Origin: Natronocalculus amylovorans
GTDB taxonomy: Archaea; Halobacteriota; Halobacteria; Halobacteriales; Haloferacaceae
Direction of reading: 5' to 3'
Assembly: GCF_023638035.1 (NCBI RefSeq)
Contig: NZ_JAKRVX010000004.1
Location: forward strand, 124,001 to 188,000
Length of the DNA stretch: 64,000 nucleotides
In this document: positions 26,760-35,013 of the stretch, one piece after another
Layout of the letters: every line of letters begins with the position of its first letter
Position numbering within the stretch: the first letter of the stretch is position 1
Notes under the pieces: generated by a model
The model's input: the letters and a program-made list of their open reading frames with translations, nothing else
Databases searched by the model: none
What the model was told of the DNA's origin: nothing
Program-made: the position numbers and the translations under genes

Positions 26760-27290
26760 TTATCGTACGTGCTGATAGGTTGCGCCGATACCAAGCATTG
26801 CAAGGATCGATCCAACGATAGGGCCGACGATCGGAACAATAGTGAAAACGCCAGAGAGTATACTTGCGATTACGATCGCCCATGTCCAGCTCTTGGTGAA
26901 CTGTCGGGCAAGCATGAGATAGCCGAGATGTGCGTAGATGGCGGCGACGAGGATGAGTGGAATTGCCAGCAGTATGCCAAAGACGGTAATGAACAGTATC
27001 AGACACACAATAATGAGGGCAAGACTGATCGCAAGCCCATACCACAAAGTGCTGAGGAGTTCGGATCGAATCAGGTCGATCGAATCCCGAGTGAATGCGG
27101 GTGTTATTTTGACGAGTCCGGTCGAGACAACCGCACTGAATACCGCCGCAACGAGAAACTCGGTGAATAGTGAGAACTCACGCGGTGAGAGTGCTGGCTG
27201 TTGGGCCGCAACCGAAGTGGTACAGACGATCGACACGGCCGTCATCACAAGCAGAAATTGAGCATACTGCCGTATTGGAGAGCGCATCAC
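26760..27290 (-). CDS. polytopic membrane protein
   Basis: A 176-residue protein with an N-terminal signal or first segment (FLLVMTAVSIVCTTSVAA), three to four hydrophobic segments (including IIVCLILFITVFGILLAIPL) and a C-terminal SGVFTIVPIVGPIVGSIL hairpin. The pattern resembles small haloarchaeal membrane proteins found next to bactofilin-like or cell-surface genes. It converges with aglB, with only 23 bp between the stops. Function unknown. Confidence 0.8.
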   Translation of the reverse strand: MMRSPIRQYAQFLLVMTAVSIVCTTSVAAQQPALSPREFSLFTEFLVAAVFSAVVSTGLVKITPAFTRDSIDLIRSELLSTLWYGLAISLALIIVCLILFITVFGILLAIPLILVAAIYAHLGYLMLARQFTKSWTWAIVIASILSGVFTIVPIVGPIVGSILAMLGIGATYQHVR

Positions 27291-27593
27291 GAAGCGTACG
27301 TTTTGCGTATTAAAAAAAACTTGTCACCCATGTGTAGTATCGTCTCGTCATGCTTGGTGGACGTTGCGATCGATCGGTCGTCATCGGTCAGTGTGAGAGA
27401 CTGGTGGTGAATATGTATCTGTGGACACCAGTTGTCCACGGGTACAGCTGTGAGTGTCGGGTCGTGTTGCTTGAAGGTCTGAGTCTGAGTCAGCGTCAAC
27501 AGGTTTGGGCGGCGTTGGAAGGACTGCGTGCAGTGGGGATCTGAGGAATGTGATTACGGATCGATCGGCCAGTACTGACCGCGATGTTGGTGC
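27291..27593. other. intergenic stretch, one weak small frame
   Basis: A 43-codon plus-strand frame from ATG 27411 (MYLWTPVVHG...) to 27544 has no recognisable homology and no clear ribosome-binding site. Nothing else is evident. Confidence 0.3.
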
Positions 27594-28343
27594 TTATTCT
27601 GCGTCGGTGTTCATGCTTCCATTCACGCCTGCTTCACCGTCGGGGTTGGTGACGGTGACATCAAATGCTCTCCCGATGTCGATCGTCTCGTGTTCACCAT
27701 CATTGCCGTCGATCACTGCATTGACTAGCACTTCGACAGTCGTGGTTTCGGAGTCGCCAGCCGCGATCGATCCATCACTGAAATCCGACCCGTCGATCCC
27801 ATCTGCCGCATCCGTAATATCAACGCGATCGAAGGCGAGGTCGATCGAACCTGAGACTGCATCGAATGAATCGCTTGTGTCCGTGATTTCGACGCGATCG
27901 CCTGCGTCTTCCGTAGACAGCGATTCTAAGAAAATAACTTCGTTTGCAGTATCAAGTAGAACACGGATTGATATGCTTACTGAATCAACACCGTCTCCGA
28001 AATGTTGCCATTCAACAGTGAGTTCTGGTTCGAGATAGACTGCATGTACGGTTCCGTCATTGTTGGTCACCGCGGTATCTTCGGCGGTGATCTCTGAAAC
28101 GATCGCATCACTGGCTTGTGCTGGTTCTGAGAACGACCCAACCGTTCCGAGCCCGGCAAGTGCCATTCCGACGGCGGCAGTGCCTCGCAAGGTTGCTCGC
28201 CGTGAGAGCGATCGACGCTCCGACGCGGATTCACCATGCTGTGCTGGTGCTGGTGTGTCAGTAGCGTCACGGTTCGACGTACGCGTACGATTCGATTCTA
28301 TGTCTGTATCTGTGTCCGTATGTGCATCATCGTCGTCTGTCAT
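27594..28343 (-). CDS. Tat-exported acidic protein
   Basis: A 249-residue protein with a long, acidic and Thr-rich cytoplasmic lead (about 45 residues, DDDDAHTDTDTD), then a twin-arginine signal SRRATLRGTAAVGMALAGL and a cleavable AxA-type site (PAQASD). The mature part is beta-rich and very acidic (ITDTSDSFD, ITDAADGID), like SipW/CalY-type or camelysin-like exported proteins of haloarchaea. No lipobox, so secreted or cell-wall retained. It lies upstream of the S-layer gene on the opposite strand. Confidence 0.8.
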   Translation of the reverse strand: MTDDDDAHTDTDTDIESNRTRTSNRDATDTPAPAQHGESASERRSLSRRATLRGTAAVGMALAGLGTVGSFSEPAQASDAIVSEITAEDTAVTNNDGTVHAVYLEPELTVEWQHFGDGVDSVSISIRVLLDTANEVIFLESLSTEDAGDRVEITDTSDSFDAVSGSIDLAFDRVDITDAADGIDGSDFSDGSIAAGDSETTTVEVLVNAVIDGNDGEHETIDIGRAFDVTVTNPDGEAGVNGSMNTDAE

Positions 28344-28599
28344 GCAACAAAGACTCCTTGTGGTTGGTCACAACCCGCCGCGATCGATCGAGAGCATATA
28401 TGCCCGACTGCTCGATATCACGGCAAACATGGGTGCAACCGATCCACTGCAACGTGGCATACTGAGACGAATTTACATATGAATTCGGATTTCAACTGCC
28501 GGCGATCGGATCGACTCACCATGTCAGGCCGGGCTGTGCCGCGATCGTATATAAATCTGTGGAGGGAGTTCGTGGTGGACTCGATCGACAGCGGTGGTT

Positions 28600-28690
28600 T
28601 GCAGCTGAATCTACGTCTACATCTACATCCACATCTATGTCTACGTCTGGACTTAGATCTGGATCTGAATCTTGACCCACATCTGCATTG
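28600..28690. repeat. degenerate hexanucleotide tract (ATCTAC-type)
   Basis: About 14 imperfect units of the type (A/T)CTAC(A/G)T / ATCTGG in a row. On the minus strand it would read as an Asp-Val/Ser alternation (DVDIDVDVDVDVDS) without a start codon. It may be a remnant of an acidic-repeat gene or a slippage-prone tract. Confidence 0.6.
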
Positions 28691-28994
28691 GGGTGTACGT
28701 CAATTTTGCATCTGGATTCAAATGATCGATCGAAATGGGTACGTGATGCGTGTTTGAATCATGCTACTGATTGGTGCTCTTTACTGGCTACAGACGATCG
28801 TTGATCAGTCCAGAGACGCCTCCATTTGCTCGTGAGTAAGGAGGGATGACCGCTGTATGATCGTTCATTTGATCGAAATAAGATCCGATTAGTATTTTTC
28901 ATTGCCCTTGCGTGCGAGGCGCGCGACCGTCAGACGGAGCCGAGAAAGGCGGCATTTCTTGCTGGTTATGCTACACCCTCACACACATATCAGA

Positions 28995-29229
28995 CAGAAA
29001 GTATTTATCCCTTAGTCGATCGTTGTGCTCAAAAATGCGTGCCGTGCATAATCAGACCCTACTTTGTCGTACAAAGGGAGAAAGTATTTACCAGAGACTT
29101 CAAAAAGGAACAATGTAACCTCGCCGCGAGTGGGTGATCCGATCGTCGATTTCCACCGAGACATCACGGGCGGGGGGGATGTCGACTGGAATCCGATCGC
29201 GAGTATCCACACCTTAACACAGAATAAAC
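28995..29229 (+). promoter_or_regulatory. tandem promoters and leader of the S-layer gene
   Basis: GAAAGTATTTATCC (TATA at about 29000-29008) and GAAAGTATTTACC (about 29089-29100) are near-identical boxes 91 bp apart. Between them lies an inverted repeat CTTTGT-cgt-ACAAAG at 29062-29076. The second box predicts a leader of roughly 105-110 nt, similar to the long csg leader described in Halobacterium. Twin promoters fit the very high expression expected for an S-layer gene. Confidence 0.55.
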
Positions 29230-31836
29230 ATGACTAAGAAAAACACAGACTATCGCACCAAGGGACAAGCCGTGTTCCTTGCTGCGCTTATGGTTTTATC
29301 CATGGTTGCTGTCCCAATGGCATTCGCCGGCGGTGCTGCAGCAGCTGCGGATGACGTTAGCAGCGTAGATGTTGATGACGTCAAAGCAGGGGCAAGTGCA
29401 GACGCCCAAGAAGTAACGTTCGATATAGAATTCGAGAATGATGTTGAAGACAGTGATACAATTGAGTTTGACCTGTCTGCAGCGGTTGATGCTGGTGCCG
29501 TTCCATTTGCAGCGGATGCCAGCACTGATAACGACAACATCACGGTATCAAGTGTTGATATCGATGAAGACAACGTTTCGGCAGAAATAGACTACAATGG
29601 TGAGGATGGAGAAAACTCTGCAGAGGTTACTCTTACACTCACTCACGACCTATCTGATGTTGATCCTGCTCTCGGTGTTCCAGTCGACTTCTCAAACGAC
29701 GATAACTCAATCACTGGCAGTACAACATTTGACGTGGTTGGCGTAGATATCGGCCAGACTCGAGCATATCAAGGTCAATTCATCACTACAGATCAAGCTG
29801 ATGGTGACGAAGAAATTGAACTGATCCGCGACTTCGATGATGACAATGATTTCATTGATGTCACAAACGCAGATGATGGGTTCGCATTCTTCGCGACAGA
29901 TGATCTTGAAACCAGTGAAACTTACTCCTTCGTTAATGCATCTGGTGACGAGATTGACAACATCCAGATTACAGCAAACCGTTTCAGTGCAGACTGGAAC
30001 GATGATTCTGTAGACAACCAAGGTGAGACAACTACCAGTGTTGAGCTCGATGCAAACCGTGGAACATACGATGTCCACGTCACTGCTGAAGGGCTCGACA
30101 ATGATGATCTCGATGACATCTTTGGAGGAAACAGCGAAGCATTCCAGACAGAAGATGGTATCCTGCTTGAGTCCGTCAACGACGGTGACTTTGATGCAGA
30201 CTTCGATGATATCGACGCTGGAGATTATGAGTTCGAATTCGATATGACTGACACAGTCGCAGACGCTAGCTCAACCATCACTGTTGAAGATGGTGAGGAT
30301 GCAGATGTTGAATTCGTTGAGGACACTGTCGATGTCGCACAGGGAGACATTGCAGAGATTGATGTTACCGTAGAGGGTGGCCAAGAAACAGCGACACTCA
30401 TTATTGGTGAGTTCGATGAAGATGGTTACCAAGCAATCATCGAGATTGACGACATTGATGAGTCTGAATTCACGATTGAATTCAACACATACCTTGCAGG
30501 TACTGATGGCGAGGGAGATATTGTATCCAGCGAGGATGCAGAGGTAACCCTCGTCAATGAGGACCAAACAGAGCAGAATGATATCGACGGCATCCTTGAT
30601 GTCGACGATTACGATATGTACCTCAACTCAGGTCTGTTCCAGGATGACTACACTATCGGTGATGACGATGACGTCGAAGACTTCATCGACGATGCTGATG
30701 AAGTTGGTGCACTCTTCGTTAACGATCGTAACGTTGGCGGAATGAACCTCTGGACTGCATCTGCAGACAATGCAGGTGACATTGAGGACGCAGACGACAT
30801 CGCTGACGCGATTGACGCAGGTTCCCTCACAGAGACCGACACGATCGCATTCGGCGATGCACTTGTCCACCAGATTGAGCTCGACGGCATTGGTGGATTC
30901 ATCGCAGCAACTGAAGAAGAAGACCTTGATGAGGCTCTTCTCTCGCTGATTCAGGATGAGGAAGTAGTTGACATCGTCGTCGAACAGACAGACGAGACAC
31001 GCCAGGCAAACCGCCAGGCAAAAACACTCAACACCAGTACGCTTGAAGCAAGCGATCTTGAGGTTGTTTACGAGGGTGGCGAACTCTTCGTAATCTTCCC
31101 AGAGCTTCCAACCGATGAAGACAATTGGGACCGTGAGCGCACACCAGCAGACGGTGATGAGTTCACAGTCGATCTTGAAGTAACTGACCAGCGTATCCTC
31201 GAAGTCGGTGACTCTCAGGATACACCATTCAATACAATAGATACTGACGACGAAGATGCTCTCATGATTGGCTCCGAATTCGGTGTTGCAGACCGTGACG
31301 CAGAATTCGATGTTGAAGACATCGACGGTGACGACTACGTAACCGTTGAAGCTGAAGAAGATCAGGAAGTTACTGGTACAAGCAACATTGCACCAGGTAG
31401 CGAATTCAACGTCCGCCTCAACGGTGAGGGTGACGCACGATTCGTCAAAACGGTCAACGACGTTGTTGTCCAACCTGACGGAACCTTCAGCGCAACCTTC
31501 GACTTCAGTGACGAGAGCGTTGATGACGAGTTCCGAGCGCAGATCCGACAGGGTAGCTTTGACGAGCGCCCATCGGCTGACGGACTCGTTGTAGATGCTG
31601 ATGTCGAAGAGACAGAGACTGAAGAAGAGACTGAAACACCAGAAGAAACTGAAGAGCCAACAGAGACTGAAGAACCAGAAACTGAAGAACCAGAAACTGA
31701 AGAACCAGAAACTGAGGCTCCAGCTGACGACGACGGCGACGACGAAACCGGTGACGACACACCTGGATTCGGAGTCATTGTCGCACTCGTTGCACTTATC
31801 GGTGCAGCAATGCTCGCAGTCCGACGCCAGAACTAA
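29230..31836 (+). CDS. csg: S-layer glycoprotein with PGF-CTERM
   Basis: An 868-residue protein with an N-terminal signal peptide (about residues 13-36, FLAALMVLSMVAVPMAFAGG), a very acidic ectodomain, a Thr/Glu-rich stalk (repeats of EEPETEEPETEEPETE type at about 800-830) and a C-terminal PGF motif plus one hydrophobic helix ending in RRQN, the PGF-CTERM tripartite tail. Sequons such as NIT, NVS, NAS and NTS are visible. It should be N-glycosylated by AglB (23.6 kb) and cleaved and lipid-anchored by ArtA (32.7 kb). The gene is nearly free of the CGATCG hexamer common elsewhere here. Confidence 0.95.
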   Translation: MTKKNTDYRTKGQAVFLAALMVLSMVAVPMAFAGGAAAAADDVSSVDVDDVKAGASADAQEVTFDIEFENDVEDSDTIEFDLSAAVDAGAVPFAADASTDNDNITVSSVDIDEDNVSAEIDYNGEDGENSAEVTLTLTHDLSDVDPALGVPVDFSNDDNSITGSTTFDVVGVDIGQTRAYQGQFITTDQADGDEEIELIRDFDDDNDFIDVTNADDGFAFFATDDLETSETYSFVNASGDEIDNIQITANRFSADWNDDSVDNQGETTTSVELDANRGTYDVHVTAEGLDNDDLDDIFGGNSEAFQTEDGILLESVNDGDFDADFDDIDAGDYEFEFDMTDTVADASSTITVEDGEDADVEFVEDTVDVAQGDIAEIDVTVEGGQETATLIIGEFDEDGYQAIIEIDDIDESEFTIEFNTYLAGTDGEGDIVSSEDAEVTLVNEDQTEQNDIDGILDVDDYDMYLNSGLFQDDYTIGDDDDVEDFIDDADEVGALFVNDRNVGGMNLWTASADNAGDIEDADDIADAIDAGSLTETDTIAFGDALVHQIELDGIGGFIAATEEEDLDEALLSLIQDEEVVDIVVEQTDETRQANRQAKTLNTSTLEASDLEVVYEGGELFVIFPELPTDEDNWDRERTPADGDEFTVDLEVTDQRILEVGDSQDTPFNTIDTDDEDALMIGSEFGVADRDAEFDVEDIDGDDYVTVEAEEDQEVTGTSNIAPGSEFNVRLNGEGDARFVKTVNDVVVQPDGTFSATFDFSDESVDDEFRAQIRQGSFDERPSADGLVVDADVEETETEEETETPEETEEPTETEEPETEEPETEEPETEAPADDDGDDETGDDTPGFGVIVALVALIGAAMLAVRRQN

Positions 31837-31876
31837 GTAATTAGTTCTCCCCGGACTTTCGAGTTCATTCGTTTCA

Positions 31877-31920
31877 GTTGAACTCGCTTCAACTCAAACT
31901 CACACACACACACACACACA
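31877..31920 (+). terminator. hairpin GTTGAA/TTCAAC and (CA)10 tract after csg
   Basis: GTTGAA-ctcgc-TTCAAC at 31877-31893, followed by a perfect CA dinucleotide run at 31901-31920. The hairpin is a candidate 3' processing or termination signal; the CA run is a simple repeat. Confidence 0.4.
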
Positions 31921-32667
31921 ACCACTCACGAACCGCCGATCGATTGTATCGGCACTCGTGAACTCCTTTCTTTCCGGCACCGAGCCGGATTTTCACAGGA
32001 TTACACCACAGAGCGATAGCCACAGCCGTACCGATCGCGGGCTATTGCGACACGACCCACTGCGATCGAGGAATACACACACTGCCACGCACCCCAACAT
32101 GGGTTGAAGCAATCAAGACTGAGAATCCCGATCGCCGGTAGAACCCATTTTCTGATGGGTGAGACACAGGATTTACAGCCGATAGCCAGAACACTTTTGA
32201 CAGTCGTTCTCTACAGTCTATATGTCCCGGAAACGGTTCTCGCGGCACCGTTCGGATGGGGCGTGATGACTGCAAGAACCCTGACGTATTTGTCAGGCGA
32301 TCGAGCACCGGAGACCATCACTATCATAACCGACAGCACAGATCCCGCCATACGTCGTCGTACTGTGTTCGACGAGGCACCCCCCGTGCTGTCGCTTTTG
32401 CGACCACCAATACCCTGAGAGCGATCGCTCCCACACTAACACACGCATACGATAGCGTCACTCCCTGCGACTCCGCGACCGGACTTCGTACTCTCAAAGC
32501 CAACCCGTTTAGATCGGTTCTGACCGATCGGCTGTGAGTCACGGAGGCCTGATTTAACACCATCTTACTTGCAAGACATAGCGTGGTAACGAGAGCGTAC
32601 GACAGTTGTGCGTCCGGCTCGCAGTGAACGACAAGGGATTTATCCGCGCATTACGCATCATAGGCTA
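31921..32667. other. intergenic stretch with one doubtful frame
   Basis: A plus-strand frame at 32158-32418 (MGETQDLQPIARTLL...) would encode 86 residues with one weak hydrophobic patch; codon use is not convincing and I see no homologue. The rest has no feature beyond the artA promoter region. Confidence 0.3.
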
Positions 32668-33675
32668 ATGGACCCGATCGCGTGGCTCCGTGCTGAAATA
32701 TTCTCTTTTGGCACCCTCGCAGATGCAATGATCTGGCTGTCGATCCTCCTCTTTCTCACAGCCAGCCTCCTTGAGTGGCGAGCACACAGAACGGATGGGA
32801 GCCTCCAACCAGCCCGCTACACGGCAGTGGCGGCATTCGTCGTCTTCGGTCTGTTCTGGTTCAACGTCTTTCCATACTTTGCATTTGAACACCAGAGCTA
32901 CGTCGAAGGGATCTTGAGCCTTGTCGCACTCCCGCTCTGTCTCTATACGGCCAAACTTCTCTATGAGGGTCGAAATACCCTGTTTATTCTCTCACGAGCG
33001 ATCGGTGTGATGGGCCTCCTCTATCTCCCATTCGAGACAATTCCCGCAATGACGATCGCCGGCATCCATATCCCTGAGCCACGGCGCGTCCTGATCGAGT
33101 TCGTCGCAGATATCACCGCCGTCATCATCAGTGCAATGGGGTATGAGTATGTGTTCACCGAAAGCATCGAAGGCTATGACGCAGCCTTCCTGTGGACGCT
33201 CGAAGATGGACACCAATATCGTGTCTCAGTCATCCTTGCGTGCACTGGTATTGGAAGCATGGCGATCTTCGGCGGACTCATCGCCGCAGTCAAAGCGCCA
33301 CTGAAACGAAAACTCAGTGCGATCGCGCTTTCGTTCTCAATCATTTTCGTGCTCAACATCATCCGTATGGTGTTCATCACCGTCGTCACCGGCAACCAGT
33401 ATATGCACTGGGCACCCGATCTCGTCCTGTTCCTCTTTGGAGCCGACAATCCGTATCGAGTCTCCTTCCTCGTCTCCGATCGGATCATTAGCCAGTTCGG
33501 GGCCGTCATCGCGCTCATGGTCATTGCATATCTGGTAGTCCGAGTGCTCCCAGAACTGCTTGTTGTTCTCGAAGACTTGCTCTACTTGCTCACTGGCGAG
33601 GAACACAACCTCGAAGAAGCACTCAATCTCCCACGGACGGCAGTTGGCGAGGATCCAGCGCTGCGATCGGACTGA
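32668..33675 (+). CDS. artA: archaeosortase A
   Basis: Start at ATG 32668 (MDPIAWLRAE), 335 residues with about eight membrane segments. The exosortase-type catalytic triad is clear: Cys192 in ILACTGIGSM, Arg233 in NIIRMVF and Arg272 in SDRIISQ. The spacings of 41 and 39 residues match the triad known from Haloferax ArtA. The enzyme cleaves PGF-CTERM tails and couples the protein to membrane lipid; both the S-layer protein and the BtuF-like protein in this window are candidate substrates. It is encoded 0.8 kb downstream of the S-layer gene, a helpful but not universal arrangement. Confidence 0.95.
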   Translation: MDPIAWLRAEIFSFGTLADAMIWLSILLFLTASLLEWRAHRTDGSLQPARYTAVAAFVVFGLFWFNVFPYFAFEHQSYVEGILSLVALPLCLYTAKLLYEGRNTLFILSRAIGVMGLLYLPFETIPAMTIAGIHIPEPRRVLIEFVADITAVIISAMGYEYVFTESIEGYDAAFLWTLEDGHQYRVSVILACTGIGSMAIFGGLIAAVKAPLKRKLSAIALSFSIIFVLNIIRMVFITVVTGNQYMHWAPDLVLFLFGADNPYRVSFLVSDRIISQFGAVIALMVIAYLVVRVLPELLVVLEDLLYLLTGEEHNLEEALNLPRTAVGEDPALRSD

Positions 33676-33685
33676 GCCAGCTGCA

Positions 33686-33764
33686 GCGATCGTATGCAAC
33701 CCGCGTTCGCGATCGGCTTCGATCGAGTCAATCATACTTGAGGGACGTCAGCCCCGCCGTGGAC
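33686..33764 (-). pseudogene. decayed 80-bp dph5 fragment
   Basis: The minus strand reads HGGADVPQ, then (after a stop in frame) DSIEADRERGLHTI, closely matching HGGDDVPQSMIDSIEANRERG of the intact dph5 at 35014-35811 (homologous bases 35314-35394). The copy is diverged and interrupted. It lies on the far side of the HTH/TumE-like module in the same direction as dph5, so the module appears to sit between a partial duplication of dph5. Confidence 0.75.
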
Positions 33765-33877
33765 AACTAGTGTGGAACGGAGTAAAGATACGATCGGCCG
33801 ATTGGAGTACACACCGTGATTGAGCAGTCACGATAGTGAAATGCAGTATTCGCGCGCCTCTCGATGGACCACCAATA

Positions 33878-33931
33878 ACATAATATATGTGCGCCAACAC
33901 ATATATATGCGCCACAATCAAAACAGACAGT
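33878..33931 (+). promoter_or_regulatory. operator with TATGTGCGCCA repeats
   Basis: ATATATGTGCGCCAACACAT and ATATATGCGCCAC stand in tandem; TATGTG...CACATA forms an inverted repeat. Placed 10-50 bp before the HTH gene start, it suits autoregulation by the encoded HTH protein. Confidence 0.5.
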
Positions 33932-34489
33932 ATGAGCGATCGAAATACAAAGCGAGACGACGAACCAAAGTCTGTACCCACAAAAAAGCGATGGACAGAT
34001 GGACGAACGACGTTTCAGCGTGTGTATGATGTTCTCGTTGGGACAACAGAGCCAAAAACAGCGGGTGAATTCGCTGCGGTAGCAGACTGCTCGGAGAATG
34101 CTGCTCGGAATGGGCTTGAACAGCTAGTCGAGATGGATATTGCAACAAAGACCACCGGTCGTCCAGCAACGTATCGGCGGAACCAATCGTATTTTGTGTG
34201 GAAACGGATTGAAACGATCGCAAAGACACATACGCGAACAGAGCTGCGTGATCAGCTCGACGAACTTATTGCTGCAGACTCGCAGTTCCAAGACCAGTAT
34301 AGCGTTCCAACGCCGGATGCAGTTGCCGCGATCGAGGAGACTGACCACCCAGAACAAAAAACACACGAGGAGATCCATACATATTGGGATGAGCTGACTG
34401 AATGGCGAACTGTTCGTCGAGATATTACAGTCATCTCACGAGCACTGCAACGGATCGACGACACAGCAAATGAATGGGTACAGGCCTAA
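33932..34489 (+). CDS. HTH protein of a two-gene antitoxin-like module
   Basis: Start at ATG 33932 (MSDRNTKRDD), 185 residues. A winged helix at about residues 35-90: TAGEFAAVADCSENAARNGL, LVEMDIATKTTGRPATYRRN. The rest is helical and acidic. This resembles the haloarchaeal DUF7342-type regulator family, though I hold the family name loosely. Five bases separate its stop from the next gene, so the two are co-expressed, like an antitoxin with its toxin. Confidence 0.75.
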   Translation: MSDRNTKRDDEPKSVPTKKRWTDGRTTFQRVYDVLVGTTEPKTAGEFAAVADCSENAARNGLEQLVEMDIATKTTGRPATYRRNQSYFVWKRIETIAKTHTRTELRDQLDELIAADSQFQDQYSVPTPDAVAAIEETDHPEQKTHEEIHTYWDELTEWRTVRRDITVISRALQRIDDTANEWVQA

Positions 34490-34494
34490 GTCTA

Positions 34495-34935
34495 ATGGAC
34501 GGCGGTAAGATACCGAGTGGCCCACTTGATATTCCAACAATTGAATCCATTGCACAGCGATCGCACTCACATCCGCTTGTTGTCAGCGCCCAATTTCGGC
34601 CAGATCGAATCTCACCACGGGTGCTTGAACTAGAACTTGATTCGCAGCAGTATCCAGATACGGTTCACACAGTCAGACTCGATGTTCGATGGTTCGAAGG
34701 AGGCGACTACAGTTTTCATTATCACGAGAAAGTGGAGAACAATCAATGGCACTGTCGGTGGGATCGCCATCCAAAACCGGACAACCCTCGATCGCACTAC
34801 CATCCACCGCCAACAGCAGCGCGTGTTGAACCATCACCGATCGATGAAGAACACCATCTTGGCGTGCTGTTTACGGTGTTGGATTGGGTTACAGCCCGCG
34901 TGGAGCGTATACACGAAAGCACTGATCACCAATAA
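34495..34935 (+). CDS. TumE-like (DUF6516-type) protein, putative toxin
   Basis: Start at ATG 34495 (MDGGKIPSGPL), 146 residues. The core VRWFEGGDYSFHYHEKV, WHCRWDRHP, RSHYHPPPTA with conserved His, Arg, Trp and Asp residues resembles TumE-type toxins, which have an R-Y-D/H-rich PHHPE-like core. A paralogue without partner lies at 7359-7733. A toxin role with the upstream HTH protein as antitoxin is inference from size, gene order and motif likeness. Confidence 0.7.
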   Translation: MDGGKIPSGPLDIPTIESIAQRSHSHPLVVSAQFRPDRISPRVLELELDSQQYPDTVHTVRLDVRWFEGGDYSFHYHEKVENNQWHCRWDRHPKPDNPRSHYHPPPTAARVEPSPIDEEHHLGVLFTVLDWVTARVERIHESTDHQ

Positions 34936-35013
34936 GCCAACGGCATCTGTATGGATGGCCGAGTGTCAGCCCGTCCACAGACGTATGCGATCGACCTTCA
35001 CTGACGATTTGGA

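Noticed and set aside
28236-28757. A 173-codon plus-strand frame rich in Leu and His
   Set aside because: Its composition comes from the hexanucleotide tract and it overlaps the start of the Tat-exported gene; no protein-like features.
30628-31473. A 281-codon minus-strand frame inside the S-layer gene
   Set aside because: It is the mirror of Asp/Glu-rich codons of csg; Cys/Val/Asn-rich composition is not protein-like for a haloarchaeon.
32104-32418. A 104-codon frame upstream of artA
   Set aside because: No ribosome-binding site, weak codon pattern and no family resemblance; mentioned only as a doubtful frame in the gap entry.
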